Positions 36,382-45,542 of a stretch of 64,000 bases of DNA are shown here, in pieces. The stretch is taken from contig CAYOPD010000012.1 in the NCBI GenBank assembly GCA_964405735.1, positions 1-64,000 on the forward strand, given 5' to 3'. The notes beneath the pieces were generated by a model, which was given only the letters and a program-made list of their open reading frames with translations, had not been told where the DNA came from and did not search any database. Made by a program: the position numbers and the translations under genes. The stretch's first letter is position 1. The number at the start of each line of letters is the position of its first letter. Origin of the DNA: JADJLQ01 sp964405735. GTDB taxonomy: Bacteria; Bacteroidota; Bacteroidia; Chitinophagales; Saprospiraceae.

Positions 36382-38094
36382 TCAAAGGTTTCTCTTCTTC
36401 AACTCCTTCACGGCATAATTGGCCGCCCTGGCAGAGAAAGCCATATAAGTCAATGAAGGATTTTGGGTGGAAGTGGAGGTCATACAGGCTCCATCCGTGA
36501 CAAAAACATTTTTACACAAATGAAGCTGGTTCCATTTATTAAGCATGGAGGTTTTCGGGTCATGGCCCATGCGCACCCCGCCCATTTCATGGATATCCAG
36601 GCCTGCAGCCTGTTTGCTGTCGTTGGTTCGGATATTGGTAAATCCCGCTTTGGTATACATTTCGGAAAACTGCTCAAAAAAATCTTTGACCATTTTTTCG
36701 TCGTTGTCATCATAATCGACGTTGATATGAAGCAGCGGAATGCCCCAGGCATCTTTTTTCTCCTTATCCAGGGCTACATGGTTGGATTCTTTGGGAATGG
36801 TTTCACCCATAATTCCGGATCCCACCCTCCATGTACTCCATTTAGCCGTATGCAGGTTGTTTTTTAATTCCGAACCCAATCCTTCATTGCTCCGGATTTC
36901 ACCCCTGCTGGCGCTGAAGCCGGATGCATAGCCCCGGAGGAAATCAGTCTCCTGTTTATAAACATTTCTGAACCTGGGGATATAACCGGAACTGGGTTTT
37001 CTCCCCTCAGTCCTGCTTTCCAGGTATCCGTCGTACTCAGCTGAAATCCTTGCACGGTAATTGTGGAAGGCCACATATTTACCCAATATCCCGCTGTCAT
37101 TGCCCAGGCCATTGGGGAAGCGGTTGGACGTGGAATTCAACAGGATGAGGTTGGTATTGATGGCAGCCGCATTGACAAAAATAATTTTGGCGTGAAACTC
37201 CATCATTTCTTTGCTATTGGCATCGATCACACGGACTCCGGTGGCTTTGCCTTTTTGTTCATCGTAAATGATGGAGTGGACCACAGAATGCGGCCGGAGG
37301 GTGAGTTTGCCCGATTTCAACGCCCATGGGATTGTGGAGGCATTGCTGCTGAAATATCCGCCATAAGGACAACCCCTTTCACAAATGGTCCGGTTGACAC
37401 ACTTACCCCTGCCCTGCTTGTAATGAATGGCCTGAGGCTCGGAGAGATGGGCGGTGCGTCCACTGATCACATGTCTGCCGGGAAAATGTATGGCCATCTG
37501 CTCTTTGAAATATTTTTCCACACAGGACAATTCATAGGCGGGTAAAAACTCACCATCGGGAAGGGTATCTAATCCGTCCATATTGCCGGTGATGCCTGCA
37601 AATTTTTCCACATGGCTGTACCAGGGCGCCATATCGGCATACCGTATTGGCCAATCCACGGCGTATCCATCCCGGGCAGGGCCAGAATAATCGTGATCGC
37701 TCCAGCGTTGGGTCATACGGGCCCACATCAGGGACTTGCCACCTACCTGGTAACCCCGGATCCAGTCAAACGGTTTGTCCTGGATATAAGGATGTTCCTC
37801 GTCCTTTACAAAAAAATGCGTGGTGCCTTCATAAAACGCATAACATTTGGATATGATCGGGTTGGCTTGCCGAACTTCCAGGGGCAATTGATTGCGGTGT
37901 TCAAATTCCCAGGGCTGCATGGTGGCTGTAGGATAATCCACGATATGTTTTACATCGCGGCCCCTTTCCAGCAGCAGGGTTTTCAGGCCGCGGTCGGTCA
38001 GTTCCTTGGCCGACCATCCGCCGCTGATCCCGGAACCGATCACGATGGCATCGTAAGTAGTTTTTTTCTTAACGTTTATATTGAGGTTGGACAT
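36382..38094 (-). CDS. GMC oxidoreductase, candidate catalytic subunit of a glucoside 3-dehydrogenase
   Basis: FAD-dependent GMC-family enzyme of 570 residues. The FAD motif is AIVIGSGISGGWSA (Gly20, 22, 25). The region CVNRTICERGCPYGG (Cys232, 238, 242) resembles the iron-sulfur ligand region of multi-subunit FAD sugar dehydrogenases. Near the C-terminus HEMGGVRMG (about 502-510) and STQNPSLT (Asn about 545) supply the active-site His and Asn positions. There is no signal peptide, but the next upstream gene encodes a small subunit with a Tat leader, so export by hitchhiking is likely. Predicted to oxidise a sugar hydroxyl and pass electrons to a cytochrome. Confidence 0.85.
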   Translation of the reverse strand: MSNLNINVKKKTTYDAIVIGSGISGGWSAKELTDRGLKTLLLERGRDVKHIVDYPTATMQPWEFEHRNQLPLEVRQANPIISKCYAFYEGTTHFFVKDEEHPYIQDKPFDWIRGYQVGGKSLMWARMTQRWSDHDYSGPARDGYAVDWPIRYADMAPWYSHVEKFAGITGNMDGLDTLPDGEFLPAYELSCVEKYFKEQMAIHFPGRHVISGRTAHLSEPQAIHYKQGRGKCVNRTICERGCPYGGYFSSNASTIPWALKSGKLTLRPHSVVHSIIYDEQKGKATGVRVIDANSKEMMEFHAKIIFVNAAAINTNLILLNSTSNRFPNGLGNDSGILGKYVAFHNYRARISAEYDGYLESRTEGRKPSSGYIPRFRNVYKQETDFLRGYASGFSASRGEIRSNEGLGSELKNNLHTAKWSTWRVGSGIMGETIPKESNHVALDKEKKDAWGIPLLHINVDYDDNDEKMVKDFFEQFSEMYTKAGFTNIRTNDSKQAAGLDIHEMGGVRMGHDPKTSMLNKWNQLHLCKNVFVTDGACMTSTSTQNPSLTYMAFSARAANYAVKELKKRNL

Positions 38095-38133
38095 GATTTT
38101 AATTTGAAATCAGAATAGAAATAATAAAGTGCG

Positions 38134-38649
38134 TTAAACGGGACGACAACCATAGAACCGGTTGGGGGCAAATTCAAACTTGGTGATGTTGGTCATCACG
38201 TATTCCGACCTCATATACCCGTCAATGGTCAGCCGTTTGACCATGGATAAAAAGTTTTTCTGGTCCGGGTTGTCCGAAACGGCCATTTTTTTGAGCACTT
38301 CCAGCCGCTGTTCAGGGGTCAGATGGCGGAAAGAACTTCCATATTCTCCCAGGGACACGGCATCCGTGAGCACCAGGCCCATGCTGAAGATATCCTGGGC
38401 CGGAGTGTCGTAACAATCCGCCACAATTTTCTGTATAAGCTGATGCACACCCAGTCCTTTGGCTCCCGGGGAATCGGTGGCAGGGATGATGGTATCGACG
38501 ATAGCAGACAGGGATTCATCTTCAGACTGAGAAAGGCGTCTGAACGCCCCGAGGCCGGGAAGGTTCCAGGAATCCGCCCAGGCAGGAAGACTGATCATGC
38601 CCGCTACGCCCGCCGCGATTTTTGACAATGCCGATCTTCGTTTGATCAT
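38134..38649 (-). CDS. gluconate 2-dehydrogenase subunit 3-family protein with Tat leader
   Basis: Small subunit of 171 residues. MIKRRSALSKIAAGVAGMISLPAWA is a twin-arginine leader (Arg4-Arg5). The mature part (DESLSAIVDTIIPATDSPGAKGLGVHQLIQ...) is the characteristic gluconate 2-dehydrogenase subunit 3 pattern. Such subunits pair with GMC catalytic subunits and carry them across the membrane. The GMC gene follows after 39 bases, in the same direction. Confidence 0.87.
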   Translation of the reverse strand: MIKRRSALSKIAAGVAGMISLPAWADSWNLPGLGAFRRLSQSEDESLSAIVDTIIPATDSPGAKGLGVHQLIQKIVADCYDTPAQDIFSMGLVLTDAVSLGEYGSSFRHLTPEQRLEVLKKMAVSDNPDQKNFLSMVKRLTIDGYMRSEYVMTNITKFEFAPNRFYGCRPV

Positions 38650-38784
38650 ATTCGTAAGAAGTTTTAATAAGCTTTAAAATTACTGACATCTAAGGATATC
38701 GTCCGGCCGATTAATAGGACGGATTTATCCAAAGATGGTTTGGAGTGGAGGGTAGTGAGTGGTGAGTGGTTTGAATCCTTCGAA

Positions 38785-39630
38785 TCACATTTCTTTCAGG
38801 TATTTCAAGCTTTGCGGTACCTGGTCCCAGGCTTTTACATTTTCATCTTCGATATAATAATGTTCGATGGATGATTTTTTAGAGGCCTTAAGTACTTTTT
38901 TCAGGTCGATCTGGCCGGTGCCCAGGGTCACGTCATGGTCGGTGGAGGTCTTGCCGGAGAGGTCACCCTGTACTCCCGTTTTGAGGTCTTTGAGGTGCAT
39001 GAGCTTAAACCGCTTCGGATATTTTTTAATCAGCCGGGCCGGATCCTGCCCCGGGAAGTACGCCCATAGAATATCAATTTCATACCCTACATATTCCGGA
39101 TTGGTTTCCTGCACGAGAACATCAAACAAGGTGCCTTTACCATGAGGTTGAAATTCGTAACCATGATTGTGGTAGCAAAAGAAGAGTCCGTGTGATTTCA
39201 GTTCACGTCCGATTTCATTAAAAGTGCCTGCGGTATTCCGCGTGAATTCCAGGTCCCAGGGCTTGTCGTGCGGCACCCAGGCGACCCGCACATAAGTCGC
39301 TCCGAGAATCTTCGCATTTTCAATGACGGTGGAACGCTTGTTCATCAGGTCGTCCCAGGAAACCCCATAGCTGGTGCAGCGAATGCCGCGGCGGTCGATC
39401 ATCACCTTCATATCGTGCGCATTTTGGCCGAAAAGGTTGGAAAATTCAATATTGTCGATGCCCAGTGATTTAATGTAATCCAGGGTGCCGGGAATATCCT
39501 TACTGAATTCATTACGAAAGGTGTAGGAGACGATACCCGGTTTTGGAGCCAAATACCTGCTGAATTTTTGGGCGAAAAGGGCCGATGGAAGGCACATCAA
39601 CAGGGCAAATACGGTAAAATAATTTTTCAT
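38785..39630 (-). CDS. exported sugar phosphate isomerase/epimerase-like TIM-barrel protein
   Basis: Secreted protein of 281 residues with signal peptide MKNYFTVFALLMCLPSALFAQ. The xylose-isomerase-like TIM barrel shows probable metal ligands in FCYHNHGYEF, GYEIDILWA, LMHLKDLK and YYIEDEN. Related proteins in glycoside 3-oxidation pathways cleave 3-keto-glycosides by beta-elimination or epimerise keto sugars. Its export and position beside the GMC/Tat dehydrogenase favour such a role (inference). A sugar isomerase is the conventional annotation. Confidence 0.82.
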   Translation of the reverse strand: MKNYFTVFALLMCLPSALFAQKFSRYLAPKPGIVSYTFRNEFSKDIPGTLDYIKSLGIDNIEFSNLFGQNAHDMKVMIDRRGIRCTSYGVSWDDLMNKRSTVIENAKILGATYVRVAWVPHDKPWDLEFTRNTAGTFNEIGRELKSHGLFFCYHNHGYEFQPHGKGTLFDVLVQETNPEYVGYEIDILWAYFPGQDPARLIKKYPKRFKLMHLKDLKTGVQGDLSGKTSTDHDVTLGTGQIDLKKVLKASKKSSIEHYYIEDENVKAWDQVPQSLKYLKEM

Positions 39631-39652
39631 TTCGGCTGAAGTTCAATTGATC

Positions 39653-41071
39653 TTACTGGTTCTCAACCGGGAGCAACCTGAATATGTATCCCGGTTCCTC
39701 TACTCCAACATAAATAAATCCGTCCGGGCCCATTTCGACGAAACGCAGCCGCCCGATTCCTTTCAACAGGTTTTCCTTCTCTCCAGGTTTATTGCCGTCA
39801 ACGGTCACACGCTCGAGATACCTGAACCGGAGTGAACCCATCAGGATATTTCCCTTCCAGGCGGGGTATTTATCGCCTTTTACAAAGGTTAAACCACTGG
39901 GGCCGATGGAAGGCACCCAACGAACCAGGGGTTGTTCCATTCCTTCCTTATGGGTCAGTGGAGTGAGGATGGTGCCGTCGTAATTTATCCCGTAGCTGAT
40001 CACCGGCCATCCGTAGTTTTTTCCTTTTTCCGCGATATTCAACTCATCCCCTCCCCTTGGCCCGTGTTCATGGGTCCAGATCGTATTGGTGCCGGGCTGC
40101 AGGGCCATGCCTTGAAGGTTGCGGTGGCCATAGGACCAGATGGACTTGCGGGCACCGGGTGTATTAAAAAACGGATTGTCTTCAGGTATGCTGCCATCTT
40201 CCCGGATACGATGCACTTTGCCCATGTCGTTATTTAGTTTCTGGGGCAATGAATCCATGTGCTGGCCCCGGTCGCCAACGGTTATAAACATCATGCCGGT
40301 GGTGTCAAATTCGATACGGCTGCCGTAATGGTGCCGGGTCTTTTGATAGGGCATGGCGACGAAAACATCTTTCTGGCCGGAGAGCTGATTGCCATTGAGT
40401 TTGGCTTTCATGATGGCCGTGGTAGCCCATTTTTGTCCGGCGGTATCCTTGATCTTGGAATAGGAAAGGTAGATGGTCTGGTTGTTGGCAAAATCCGGTG
40501 ACAATTCCACGTCCAGGAGGCCTCCCTGGCCTTCTGCAAGGACTGCAGGCCCCCCTTTGATCATGCTCTGAATTCCTTTGGACTGTCGGTATAAATTGCC
40601 ATTCCGGTCGGTGTAAACATAGTCCCCGTTGGGCAGGAAGGCCATGCCCCAGGGATTCTCCAGTCCGCGTGCAATCGTATCCAGTTTTACGGTCATGTTG
40701 TTTTGTACAAAGACACTGGAACGGACACTGTCGGTAAAATCAAATTTTTTCCTGTTTTCAATAGCCTTCATCAGGTAATCGGCCAGGTCCGCTGCATCCT
40801 GTTCGCTGATGACCGAATCCCATTTCGGCATGCCCAGGTCCGGGAATCCCGCCCGGATATTCATCATGATGGAATCTCGAGTGCTTCCATGCTTCCACTT
40901 CCGGTCCACGAAAACATCCCCGTTGTCCCCGTGGCAGGTAGAACAGAATTTCTTAAAGGTGACCTCGGCACTGGCCATCCGGCTGGCTTCGTCGGCCACC
41001 GGCATGGCTTCTTTAGGCTTGCAATGGCTGAAACATAAAATACAGAATATAAAAAGGAGGGTACGGTACAT
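39653..41071 (-). CDS. cytochrome c fused to PQQ-type glucose/sorbosone dehydrogenase, lipoprotein
   Basis: Protein of 472 residues. A short N-terminal hydrophobic leader contains cysteines (MYRTLLFIFCILCFSHC) fitting a lipoprotein. A monohaem cytochrome c domain follows, with CSTCH (Cys43, Cys46, His47) and a probable axial Met in LGMPKW. From about residue 110 a six-bladed soluble glucose/sorbosone dehydrogenase domain runs to the end (GLENPWGMAFLPNGDYVYTDR, GQGGLLDVELSPDF, YGHRNLQGMALQP, EHGPRGGDELN). It oxidises aldoses or keto-sugars in the periplasm and passes electrons to its own haem. It is 22 bases upstream of the TIM-barrel gene, so probably cotranscribed. Confidence 0.87.
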   Translation of the reverse strand: MYRTLLFIFCILCFSHCKPKEAMPVADEASRMASAEVTFKKFCSTCHGDNGDVFVDRKWKHGSTRDSIMMNIRAGFPDLGMPKWDSVISEQDAADLADYLMKAIENRKKFDFTDSVRSSVFVQNNMTVKLDTIARGLENPWGMAFLPNGDYVYTDRNGNLYRQSKGIQSMIKGGPAVLAEGQGGLLDVELSPDFANNQTIYLSYSKIKDTAGQKWATTAIMKAKLNGNQLSGQKDVFVAMPYQKTRHHYGSRIEFDTTGMMFITVGDRGQHMDSLPQKLNNDMGKVHRIREDGSIPEDNPFFNTPGARKSIWSYGHRNLQGMALQPGTNTIWTHEHGPRGGDELNIAEKGKNYGWPVISYGINYDGTILTPLTHKEGMEQPLVRWVPSIGPSGLTFVKGDKYPAWKGNILMGSLRFRYLERVTVDGNKPGEKENLLKGIGRLRFVEMGPDGFIYVGVEEPGYIFRLLPVENQ

Positions 41072-41103
41072 GATTAAAATTTAAATTTATTTGTTTTTTA
41101 CTT

Positions 41104-42657
41104 TTATTTTAATTCAAGCATGACGATGCTTTTGGCCGGCAAAGTTAAGGCCAGGTTGCCACTTTCCCTGACTGCGCCTGTAAAAGGACGGATAGTGATT
41201 TTGTTTTTGTTTTCGAAATCATTGTAATCGGTGTATTGTGCAGAACTGATCATGGTGCCCGTCACCGTGTTCCATGGGACGTCGACGATGCGGAACTGAA
41301 CCGGGTGGTTATTCACCGGATCGATATTCACCAGGGAGATGTGGGTGAGGCCCATCGAATCCCGGGAGGCGGAAATATGCACCGCCGGTATTTTATTGTT
41401 TTCAAAAACATAATCCGGAGACTGGAATCGAACCGGCAGATATTGTGCGTCCTGGTGCACTTTGTACATGTCAAAGACGTGGTAGGTCGGGGTCAACAGC
41501 ATTTCCGGACCCCGCGTGAGCACCAGGGCCTGCAGCACATTTATGGTCTGGGCCAGGTTGGCCATGCGCACCCGGTCGCTGTGGTTATTGAAGATATTAA
41601 GGGTGACTCCGGCTACCAGCGCATCCCGCAAGCTGTTTTGCTGGTATAAAAAGCCCGGATTGGTGCCTGGTTCTACATCCGTCCATACCCCCCATTCATC
41701 CACGACCAGGGCGACCCGCTTGGCCTTATCGTATTTATCCATGATCGTGGAATGGCGGGTGACCAGTTCCTCCATAAACCAGGCATTTTTAAGAGTGGTG
41801 AAATATTCCTGTTCCGAAAAGCGGGTGGCCGATCCTTTTTTAGCCCAGGAATTGCTGGGGATGGAATAATGATGGAGAGTGGTTCCCCACATCCGGTTGG
41901 GGCCTACATCCCTCATCAGGACTTCCGTCCAATGGTAATCCGCTACGTTGGACCCGCTGGCGATGCGGTTGATGGGCGAGCCGGGATAATTCCGGACATA
42001 AGTGGCATATCGCTTATATTCATTAGCATAATATTCCGCCGTCATATTTCCCCCGCAGCCCCAGGTTTCATTCCCCACTCCCCAATATTTTACTTTATAC
42101 GGTTCGGCCCGACCATGTTGTTTTCTCAAATCCGAAAGTGTGCTTCCCCCGGGATGGTTTAGGTACTCCACCCAGTTTGACATTTCAAGGACCGTACCGC
42201 TGCCGACATTTCCGGCAATATAAGGCTCACACTCAAGCAGGGCACATAATTCGAGGAATTCGTGCGTGCCAAAGCTGTTGTCTTCCACGACATTTCCCCA
42301 ATGGGTATTGACCATCCTGGGCCTTTGGGCCCTGGGACCAATCCCATCCCTCCAGTGATATTCATCCGCAAAACAACCGCCGGGCCAGCGTAAATTGGGA
42401 ACCTTGATTTTTTTAAGTGCATCCACGATATCAAGCCGGATCCGGTCCTTTTTCGCCACCTTCAGAGTGTCAGCGACCCAGAAACCGTCGTAAATGCACC
42501 GGCCAAGATGTTCTGAAAAATGCCCATAAATATGTTTGTCGATTTTGTGTGTCGACAGACCTCCATCGACGTAAACAGGCACGGCAGTCTGAGCGCGGGC
42601 AAAAGGGCTCAAGACTAAAATTATAATGACCCGGAACAAACTTTTAATGAACTTCAT
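41104..42657 (-). CDS. exported alpha-L-arabinofuranosidase, GH51
   Basis: Secreted enzyme of 517 residues. ATG 42657 gives the signal peptide MKFIKSLFRVIIILVLSPFARA; a start 15 bases earlier is possible. The GH51 signatures are clear: HIYGHFSEHLGRCIYDG, LRWPGGCFADEYHWRDGIGP, acid/base Glu197 in GVGNETWGCGG and nucleophile Glu321 in VVDEWGVW. It removes arabinofuranosyl side chains from arabinan or arabinoxylan. The downstream hexuronate operon and LacI regulator suggest pectin as the source polymer. Confidence 0.93.
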   Translation of the reverse strand: MKFIKSLFRVIIILVLSPFARAQTAVPVYVDGGLSTHKIDKHIYGHFSEHLGRCIYDGFWVADTLKVAKKDRIRLDIVDALKKIKVPNLRWPGGCFADEYHWRDGIGPRAQRPRMVNTHWGNVVEDNSFGTHEFLELCALLECEPYIAGNVGSGTVLEMSNWVEYLNHPGGSTLSDLRKQHGRAEPYKVKYWGVGNETWGCGGNMTAEYYANEYKRYATYVRNYPGSPINRIASGSNVADYHWTEVLMRDVGPNRMWGTTLHHYSIPSNSWAKKGSATRFSEQEYFTTLKNAWFMEELVTRHSTIMDKYDKAKRVALVVDEWGVWTDVEPGTNPGFLYQQNSLRDALVAGVTLNIFNNHSDRVRMANLAQTINVLQALVLTRGPEMLLTPTYHVFDMYKVHQDAQYLPVRFQSPDYVFENNKIPAVHISASRDSMGLTHISLVNIDPVNNHPVQFRIVDVPWNTVTGTMISSAQYTDYNDFENKNKITIRPFTGAVRESGNLALTLPAKSIVMLELK

Positions 42658-42717
42658 AACACTTTGATTCAATTTAATTGCAATATATAAAGCCAGTTGA
42701 ATATCAACGGGTTCTCC

Positions 42718-43749
42718 TCATTGTATTTTAATTATTTTTTTCTTACTGGAATCCCGGATGATGAGGTTTCCGGGCATGACAATGGTCTGCGGCGGCTGAT
42801 CGGGTGTCTTGATCCGGTCTAACAACAACTGGCAACTGATCGTTCCGATCTGGTATGCCGATTGTTCGATGGTGGTGAGCCCGGGTTCTACCGCTTCGCT
42901 GATTGGGGCGTTGGTAAAACCCGCCAAAGCCATATCCTCCGGCAGGTGGTAACCGCTTTTTTTGAGGGTCATCATCGCTCCAATGGCCTTCCGGTCGTTT
43001 ACAGCAAAAATAGCCTCGGGCATAGGCCGCACAGCCAGTAACTTGGACACGTCCCGGATCCCGTCCTCGTGCGAAAACCCGGAATGAAGGATATACTCTT
43101 TCCGGATGGGGATCCTGGCATCGCGAAGGGCATCGATATAACCCTGCATCCGCCGGTTGGCCATTTCCATATGCCTCGGCCCGGCCAGGTGGGCAATGCG
43201 CTGGTAGCCCTCCTGGACGAGGTGCGTGGTAATGTTGTAAGCGCCTTTGTAGTCGTCCTGGATCACCCGGGAAACAGGAAGGTCAGTCAGATAGCGGTCG
43301 AAAAACACGAGGGGCAGGCCCTGATCGGTCAGTTTTTTCAAATGGTCCCCGTTCACCGTTTCGATAGAAACTGAAATGAGCAGTCCATCCAGCATATTGG
43401 CGGACAAATTCTTTACAATGGTCTTTTCCCTTTCGTAAGATTCATCCGATATAAAGAACATCACGTTATAACCCACGTGATAAGCCACATCCTGTATGCC
43501 TTTCACCACCGTGGAAAAATAATGGGTGGCAATCTCCGGCAATAAAACCCCGATAATCCGGGTTTGTTGTTTGACCAGGCTGATGGCGAAGGGATTGGGT
43601 TTGTATTCCAACTGCTCAGCCAGCGCCAGGACCTTTCTACGGGTCTCCTGGTTTACATCATAAGCATCGTGAAGGGCCCTGGATACGGTCGATACCGAAA
43701 TACCCAGCTGGTGCGCGATTTCTTTGATGGTGATGCTCTTGTTTTTCAT
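42718..43749 (-). CDS. LacI-family transcriptional regulator
   Basis: Regulator of 343 residues. The N-terminal helix-turn-helix is at residues 6-27 (ITIKEIAHQLGISVSTVSRAL), followed by hinge LEYKPNPFAISL and a periplasmic-binding-like sugar-sensing domain (IIGVLLPEIATHYFSTVVKGI to the end). It is transcribed away from the hexuronate operon and towards the GH51 gene. A perfect palindrome 10-23 bases before its ATG is the likely operator. Its inducer is probably a uronate or an intermediate of that pathway (inference). Confidence 0.9.
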   Translation of the reverse strand: MKNKSITIKEIAHQLGISVSTVSRALHDAYDVNQETRRKVLALAEQLEYKPNPFAISLVKQQTRIIGVLLPEIATHYFSTVVKGIQDVAYHVGYNVMFFISDESYEREKTIVKNLSANMLDGLLISVSIETVNGDHLKKLTDQGLPLVFFDRYLTDLPVSRVIQDDYKGAYNITTHLVQEGYQRIAHLAGPRHMEMANRRMQGYIDALRDARIPIRKEYILHSGFSHEDGIRDVSKLLAVRPMPEAIFAVNDRKAIGAMMTLKKSGYHLPEDMALAGFTNAPISEAVEPGLTTIEQSAYQIGTISCQLLLDRIKTPDQPPQTIVMPGNLIIRDSSKKKIIKIQ

Positions 43750-43758
43750 GATTTGATT

Positions 43759-43772
43759 CGGTAACGTTACCG
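43759..43772. promoter_or_regulatory. LacI-type operator palindrome CGGTAACGTTACCG
   Basis: Perfect 14-bp palindrome with the central CG typical of LacI-family operators. It lies 9 bases upstream of the regulator's own start and 259 bases before the divergent uxaB ATG, so negative autoregulation is the most direct reading. Control of the uxaB promoter would need another site or looping. I saw no second full copy in the window. Confidence 0.75.
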
Positions 43773-43966
43773 CAATTTGGAACCGGCTTCGCCTGGGAAT
43801 AAGTTAAATTTGTTTATCCGGTACAATTGAGTTGATTTTGGTAAAACATCCAGATAAAAGTATAAAAAAACCAGGCTTGCCGGCCTACCCGTTTTACCTA
43901 AATCCGTTCTCCTGCATTCCAAATAACCTTTCCTTAAGCATGCTTTTATCCTTTTTAAAAATTTTA

Positions 43967-43998
43967 TTTCACCCTAAAATCCAACCCGCTTACTTTTG
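43967..43998 (+). promoter_or_regulatory. promoter of the hexuronate operon: TTTC-N20-TACTTTTG
   Basis: TACTTTTG at 43991-43998 is an exact TAnnTTTG element. TTTC at 43967-43970 is one base off the TTTG upstream element, 20 bases away. The uxaB ATG at 44031 follows 32 bases downstream. Confidence 0.55.
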
Positions 43999-44030
43999 AC
44001 CCTTTTATTCAATCCGGCTTGCAGGATATA

Positions 44031-45542
44031 ATGGAAAAGCTCAATAAAAAATATTGCTTGGAGAATTTGGCCTTTCCTGCCCGGGCTCTTGACCAACCGG
44101 TCCGGGTGGTTCAGTTTGGGACCGGGGTGCTGCTCAGGGGCCTTGTGGATTATATCTTTCAACAGGCTTCTGAACTCGGATACTACCAGGGCCGGATCGC
44201 CATGGTCAAGTCCACCTCACCAGAGGTGGAGGCATTTCGTGATCAGGACAATATCTACACGGTAGTCGTGACGGGACTTGATTCGCAACAAAAGCCGCTG
44301 ATCACCACCCATGTGATTAGCTGTATAGACCGTGTGATCAGCGCCACCCTGGACGAACCCTTTCTCAAAAACCTGTTTATCAGTGAGGACCTTGAAATCG
44401 TGGTATCCAATGTGACAGAAATCGGTTTTGATTACAAGGAAGAAACATTCACCGATAGGCTTCCTTCCAGTTTCCCGGGCAAACTCACCGCCTTACTGCA
44501 TCACCGTTTCATGCACTTCGGCGGGGATCTTTCCAAAGGACTGAGCATCATCCCCACCGAATTGCTTAATGACAATGGAAGGTTGCTCCTTGAACTGGTG
44601 TTCCGCCATGCCCGGTACAATAGTCTCGAAGCGGCTTTTTTTAATTGGCTGGATGAGGCTTGCGATTTTTGCGATAGCCTCGTTGACCGGATTGTGCCCG
44701 GGAAATTAAAACCCGGGGCCGGTTTTATTGAATTGCCCTATGAAGACGGATTGGCAATTCAGACCGAACCTTACTACCTCTGGGCCATCCGGGGCAATTC
44801 GTCTACCAGAAAGCGACTGCCCTTTGCAGAAAAAATTCCCGGCCTGATTGTGGCGGATGATATCCAATCCTTCCGTGAACAAAAACTCAGACTGCTGAAT
44901 GGCTGTCATACAGCTTTGTCCCCGATTGCCTTCCAAATCGGATGTCAAACGGTTGGACAAATGATGGGCCATCCCCTGATCACAGCCTGCCTGGATGTTT
45001 TAGGGGAAAAAGAAATATTGCTTACACTCGCCGGATTTGCCCCGGATGCCCGGATTTTTTTTGAACAAATGAAAACCCGATGGCGAAATCCCTACATCGT
45101 CCACGAACTCAGGACCATCCTGGCCCAGTCGACGACCAAAATGCAGGCCCGCAACGGGGAAACCTTTGTCCGGTATTACCAAACCAAAGGGGCTTTACCC
45201 GAAATGTTGTGTTTTGGGTTTGCGGCCTTTTTATACCTATTCCGCCCCAACAGGATGGAGGAGGGACTGTATTTTGCACCAGGGAGTCTGGGAGCCGATT
45301 TTGAGATCAAAGATCAAAAGGCTGCTTTGTTGTTTCACCACTGGCAGCCCTATTACCAGAATCAAAAAGACATTGAAGATATTGTTCCCAACCTGCTCCT
45401 GGACTCCAATCTCTTTGAACATTCTTTTACCCGGTTGCCCGGACTTGTCGAAAAAATAACCGCTCTTCTGCTTGCATTCCAGAAAACCTCCGTTTCAGAC
45501 CAATTATCACAATTATTAAATGCCGTACCACAACATGCCTAA
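44031..45542 (+). CDS. uxaB: tagaturonate reductase (mannitol dehydrogenase family)
   Basis: Cytoplasmic NAD-dependent enzyme of 503 residues, the usual size. I prefer ATG 44031 to TTG 44019. The N-terminal Rossmann motif VVQFGTGVLLRGLVDYIF and the C-terminal mannitol-dehydrogenase domain (KLRLLNGCHTALSPIAFQIG, with the family Lys-Leu-Asn-Gly pattern) are intact. It reduces tagaturonate to altronate in galacturonate breakdown. Its end overlaps the uronate isomerase start by 23 bases (if ATG 45520 is used), indicating translational coupling. Confidence 0.88.
   Translation: MEKLNKKYCLENLAFPARALDQPVRVVQFGTGVLLRGLVDYIFQQASELGYYQGRIAMVKSTSPEVEAFRDQDNIYTVVVTGLDSQQKPLITTHVISCIDRVISATLDEPFLKNLFISEDLEIVVSNVTEIGFDYKEETFTDRLPSSFPGKLTALLHHRFMHFGGDLSKGLSIIPTELLNDNGRLLLELVFRHARYNSLEAAFFNWLDEACDFCDSLVDRIVPGKLKPGAGFIELPYEDGLAIQTEPYYLWAIRGNSSTRKRLPFAEKIPGLIVADDIQSFREQKLRLLNGCHTALSPIAFQIGCQTVGQMMGHPLITACLDVLGEKEILLTLAGFAPDARIFFEQMKTRWRNPYIVHELRTILAQSTTKMQARNGETFVRYYQTKGALPEMLCFGFAAFLYLFRPNRMEEGLYFAPGSLGADFEIKDQKAALLFHHWQPYYQNQKDIEDIVPNLLLDSNLFEHSFTRLPGLVEKITALLLAFQKTSVSDQLSQLLNAVPQHA

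Noticed and set aside
43840..43900. inverted pair ggtaaaac / gttttacc as a second operator
   Set aside because: The halves are about 44 bases apart and lack the central CG. Kept only as a remark under the regulator finding.
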